From assembly GCA_002503885.1 (NCBI GenBank), contig DASQ01000006.1, positions 1-8,273 on the forward strand: a stretch of DNA of 8,273 nt, read 5' to 3'. Both the position numbers and the translations under genes were made by a program. Source of the stretch: Methanoculleus marisnigri. Its GTDB lineage: Archaea > Halobacteriota > Methanomicrobia > Methanomicrobiales > Methanoculleaceae. The notes under the pieces are model-generated. The model saw nothing but the letters and a program-made list of their open reading frames with translations, searched no databases and was not told the origin of the DNA. How positions within the stretch are numbered: position 1 is the stretch's first letter; each line of letters starts with the position of its first letter. Positions 5,843-8,273 of the stretch are shown one piece after another.

Positions 5843-5878
5843 TGCCGGGACGGGGAGGAGAACCTCCTCAACCCGGCA
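5843..5878 (+). promoter_or_regulatory. Structured leader (two-tier stem-loop) upstream of moeA
   Basis: TGCCGGG (5843-5849) pairs with CCCGGCA (5872-5878), and inside this GAGGAG (5855-5860) pairs with CTCCTC (5864-5869) around an AAC loop. The outer and inner stems are both perfect and separated by an internal loop (five bases on one side, two on the other). It would start at about the first transcribed base and end eight bases before the ribosome binding site (5887-5891). Its inner strand has an anti-Shine-Dalgarno-like CTCCTC. It does not match the bacterial Moco riboswitch as I know it. Confidence 0.5.
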
Positions 5879-5886
5879 CACCATCA

Positions 5887-5891
5887 AGGAG
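5887..5891 (+). promoter_or_regulatory. Ribosome binding site of moeA
   Basis: AGGAG, eight bases before the ATG at 5900, fixes the start of the moeA-PBP gene. Confidence 0.7.
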
Positions 5892-5899
5892 TCGAGAGC

Positions 5900-7768
5900 A
5901 TGTCACGCCGGTACCTGAATCTTACCCCGCTCGCGGAAGCGCTCGCGGCGATGCGGCAGGCGTTTCCTTCCCCGGGTCACGCCGAGACCGTGCCGCTGCA
6001 CCTCTCGGTCGGCAGGGTGACGGCCGAACCGCTGTATGCAGAGTATTCTATCCCCGGGGCCGATATCGCGAGGTTCGACGGCTACGCGGTGAAGAGCAGC
6101 GAGACACTCGGGGCGCAGGACCAGCGGCCGCTGCCTCTTCTTGCGTCTGCTCGCATCAATACCGGCGAAGTGCTCCCTCCGTCGTTTGACGCCGTCGTCA
6201 TGATCGAGGATACCTGGGATGAAGGCGGCATACCCTGGGTCAGGAAGTCCGCCGCGTCCTGGCAGCACGTCCGGCATGCCGGTGAGGATATCCGGGCCGG
6301 CGAACTCGTCCTCCCGAAAGGCCACCAGGTCCGGCCGTTCGATCTCGGCGCGCTCGCGACCTACGGCATTGCCCGGCTCGCCGTCCGGTCGGTCCGGGTC
6401 GGGATCGTCCCGACGGGGAGCGAACTCGTGCCGCTCGGTGTAGCGCCCGCGCCCGGCCAGACGATCGAGACGAACACCCTCATGGCGGAGGCCTACCTCT
6501 CCCGGATGGGAGCGACCTGCCGCCGTTACGGGATCGTTCCCGACGATCCGGACCGGATCAGCGATGCGGTGCAGACGGCGGTCGCCGAAAACGACCTCGT
6601 CATCCTCTCGGCAGGCTCGTCGGCCGGCACCCGGGACTTCTCCCGGGACGTCGTCGGCGCGCTCGGGGAGATCGTATTCCACGGCATCGCGGTCCGGCCG
6701 GGTAAACCGGTGCTGCTCGCGAACGTCGACGGCAAGCCGGTCCTCGGGATGCCGGGGTATCCCGTCGCCGCACAGACCGTTCTCCGCGAGGTTGCCGGGA
6801 ACCTGCTTGCGTGGTGGGGGCTCTCGCCGCTCCCGGGCGAGGAGATGGACGTCCGGCTCTCAAGGAGACTGGCGTCCGACCTGGGGTTCGACGAGTTCGT
6901 CCCGGTCTCGGTCGGTCGGGTGAACGGGACCTGCTGGGCGACCCCCCATCCCCGGGGGGGCGGCATCCAGATGGCGGTGGTCCGGGCGAACGGCTACCTT
7001 CATGTCCCCGCCGCTCGCGAGGGGATCGAGGCGGGCGAGGAGGTGCACGTCCGGCTCACCGTCCCGCCGCCCGAGATCGCCCGCACGCTTGTCTGTGTCG
7101 GCCAGCGCGATCCCGCCCTCGCCGAACTCAGAAACCTCCTCTCGGAGACCGGCTACCTGCTCCACTGCTGCAACGCATCGACGGTTGGAGCGGTGCTGGC
7201 CGTGCGGGCGAACACCTGCCATACCGCTTCGATCTGCATTCCCGAGACCGAAGCGGCCTGGAACGACCAGGTGCTCCGGTACCTGCCGGACGTGGACCTC
7301 CTGCGGGTGCAGGTGGCCCGGACGGAACTGGGGATTGCGTCGGCGGGGCTCCTCGATGCAGGCGGCCTTGCATCGCTGCGGTTCGTCAACCGCCCGAAAG
7401 GCACGGCGGCGCGGATCCTCCTCGATGCGTGGCTGGACCGGCAGGGTATCGATGCCGGCCGCATCGCCGGATACGAGCAGGAGGTGCGGACGGCCGGTGC
7501 CGTCGCCGCGGCCGTCGGCAACGGGTTTGCGGACGCAGGTGTCTGCCCGGCCCCCATGGCACGGGAGGCGGGGCTCCGGTTCACCCCGCTTGGGTACGAG
7601 TCGTGCGAGCTCCTGATCCGGAAGGAACTTGCTGCAGACGACGGCGTCGCAAGCCTCGTCCGGGCAGCCCGGTCACCGGAGTTCCGGGCGTTCCTCCGGT
7701 CGATGGAACGGGATCGCACCGACACCGACCCGGCGGGCGGAACCCCGCGGGATGCACTCCCGGCCTGA
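5900..7768 (+). CDS. moeA: Molybdopterin molybdenumtransferase MoeA fused to a C-terminal PBP-like domain
   Basis: MoeA inserts molybdate (or tungstate) into adenylylated molybdopterin, the last step in making the pterin cofactor used by FdhA and by formylmethanofuran dehydrogenase. The 622-residue product has the MoeA domains in order: MoeA_N at about 8-165 (with F59-DGYAVK and the substrate-binding INTGEVLP at 86-93), the MoCF/MogA-like nucleotide domain at about 166-310 (PTGSEL 171-176, SAGSSAGTRD 237-246, VRPGKPV 265-271, PGYPVA 285-290), and MoeA_C at about 315-388. Residues 395-600 form a PBP_like_2 domain of the type found fused to archaeal MoeA and ModE-like proteins; FVNRPKGTAARILLD and GFADAGV are typical. 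This domain may bind oxyanion or pterin; its role is unclear to me. It starts 102 bases after trmO with its own promoter-like elements and leader structure. No signal peptide or membrane segment is seen. Confidence 0.92.
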   Translation: MSRRYLNLTPLAEALAAMRQAFPSPGHAETVPLHLSVGRVTAEPLYAEYSIPGADIARFDGYAVKSSETLGAQDQRPLPLLASARINTGEVLPPSFDAVVMIEDTWDEGGIPWVRKSAASWQHVRHAGEDIRAGELVLPKGHQVRPFDLGALATYGIARLAVRSVRVGIVPTGSELVPLGVAPAPGQTIETNTLMAEAYLSRMGATCRRYGIVPDDPDRISDAVQTAVAENDLVILSAGSSAGTRDFSRDVVGALGEIVFHGIAVRPGKPVLLANVDGKPVLGMPGYPVAAQTVLREVAGNLLAWWGLSPLPGEEMDVRLSRRLASDLGFDEFVPVSVGRVNGTCWATPHPRGGGIQMAVVRANGYLHVPAAREGIEAGEEVHVRLTVPPPEIARTLVCVGQRDPALAELRNLLSETGYLLHCCNASTVGAVLAVRANTCHTASICIPETEAAWNDQVLRYLPDVDLLRVQVARTELGIASAGLLDAGGLASLRFVNRPKGTAARILLDAWLDRQGIDAGRIAGYEQEVRTAGAVAAAVGNGFADAGVCPAPMAREAGLRFTPLGYESCELLIRKELAADDGVASLVRAARSPEFRAFLRSMERDRTDTDPAGGTPRDALPA

Positions 7769-7819
7769 TTGGCGTGCATACTCGAAAGGCACATCTTCTT
7801 TTCGGCGAGAGTACTCTTC

Positions 7820-8248
7820 ATGCAAGTCAGCGAACAGACACAGAACCAGATCATGGCGGTGCTCCGGCGGATGGCGAAGGCCACGGCGGAGAAGGACATC
7901 GATGGCCTGATGGCGCTTACCGACCCTGATTTCCGGGGTTTCGGGACCGGCCCCGACGAGAAGGCGATCGGGAAGGAGGCGTATCGCCGGCACCTTGAAC
8001 GAGACTTTTCTCAGGCGGAGACGATCGCGCTTGAGTTCTGCGACATCCATATCGGCGCCGAGGGAACGGTCGCCTGGGTCATGGCAGGTATGACCTACCA
8101 TATCGTCGTCGACGGCGCCCTGCAGACCCTGAACGGGCGGCTGACGGCGGTGCTCCGCGGGACAGGCCATGCGTGGGTCTTTGTCCAGCTGCACTACTCT
8201 CTCCCGGCGCAGGACCAGGAGGCCGGGCAGTCGTTCCCGATAAAATAA
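7820..8248 (+). CDS. SnoaL/NTF2-like (SnoaL_3) protein of unknown function
   Basis: The 142-residue protein has the cone-shaped SnoaL/NTF2 fold signature: an N-terminal amphipathic helix (about 5-25), then KDIDGLMALTDPDFRGFG (25-42), a mid helix, and the strand ending in W119...H125-Y-S127 that is typical of SnoaL_3 (PF13474). Members range from ketosteroid isomerase-like enzymes to small ligand or stress proteins, so no reaction can be assigned. I took the ATG at 7820-7822 because the conserved domain begins there. The frame is open upstream to a TTG at 7769 just after the moeA stop, but those 17 codons (ACILERHIFFSARVLF) look like non-coding sequence. The 51-base gap to moeA suggests possible cotranscription, though a weak GAGAG is the only ribosome-binding signal. 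It has no signal peptide. Its link to molybdenum metabolism is not evident. Confidence 0.8.
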   Translation: MQVSEQTQNQIMAVLRRMAKATAEKDIDGLMALTDPDFRGFGTGPDEKAIGKEAYRRHLERDFSQAETIALEFCDIHIGAEGTVAWVMAGMTYHIVVDGALQTLNGRLTAVLRGTGHAWVFVQLHYSLPAQDQEAGQSFPIK

Positions 8249-8256
8249 CTTTATCT

Positions 8257-8271
8257 CCGCGGGGCTCGCGG
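8257..8271 (+). terminator. Stem-loop after the SnoaL-like gene, at the window edge
   Basis: CCGCG (8257-8261) pairs with CGCGG (8267-8271) around a five-base loop, eight bases beyond the TAA. The window ends at 8273, so whether a T tract follows cannot be seen. Confidence 0.3.
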
Positions 8272-8273
8272 GG

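Noticed and set aside
5903..6682. 259-codon minus-strand frame opposite moeA
   Set aside because: Antisense shadow of moeA with no domain or ribosome binding site.
7769..7819. Upstream extension of the SnoaL-like protein to TTG at 7769
   Set aside because: The extra residues lie outside the conserved domain and no ribosome binding site precedes TTG; ATG at 7820 fits the family start.
6811..7929. 372-codon plus-strand frame inside moeA in another frame
   Set aside because: Its composition is dominated by Arg, Gly and Pro and it has no domain; the MoeA/PBP frame explains this region.
1..8273. CRISPR array, tRNA or rRNA gene
   Set aside because: I saw no regularly spaced direct repeats and no cloverleaf or rRNA signature on either strand.

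Overview
The window looks like a chromosomal segment of a formate-using, hydrogenotrophic methanogen of the Methanomicrobiales, probably Methanoculleus or a close relative. This is inferred from an F420-type formate dehydrogenase (fdhA-fdhB), two genes with FmdE-type domains, an archaeal MoeA fused to a periplasmic-binding-like domain, GC-rich coding sequence, and AT-rich archaeal TATA promoters. No 16S or other marker gene is present, so the genus is a guess.

Layout. Positions 1-255 hold the 3' end of an IS200/IS605-type tnpB (plus strand) with its right-end hairpin, cut by the window edge. Positions 252-654 hold no convincing gene, but contain three strong stem-loops, one just beyond the fdhB stop. 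Positions 655-3961 hold fdhA and fdhB on the minus strand, one nucleotide apart, an obvious two-gene operon. The AT-rich divergent spacer 3962-4226 carries the fdhA TATA box, a perfect 8-bp inverted repeat in the fdhA leader, and three small palindromes in a row facing the next gene. Positions 4227-4922 encode an FmdE-like protein with a C-terminal four-cysteine zinc ribbon. Positions 4985-5797 encode a TrmO (TsaA) domain fused to a second FmdE-like domain. Positions 5900-7768 encode MoeA fused to a PBP-like domain, preceded by an inverted repeat around a TATA-like element and a large leader stem-loop. Positions 7820-8248 encode a small SnoaL/NTF2-like protein.

How the genes may work together. 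FdhA needs a molybdo- or tungsto-bis-pterin cofactor. MoeA makes the last step of that cofactor. FmdE domains are named for a protein that accompanies formylmethanofuran dehydrogenase, another Mo/W-pterin enzyme. The block therefore has a loose Mo/W-pterin formate-metabolism theme. The link between the FmdE-like genes and fdhAB is an inference from position and domain type only. TrmO (tRNA modification) and the SnoaL-like protein have no evident connection to the theme.
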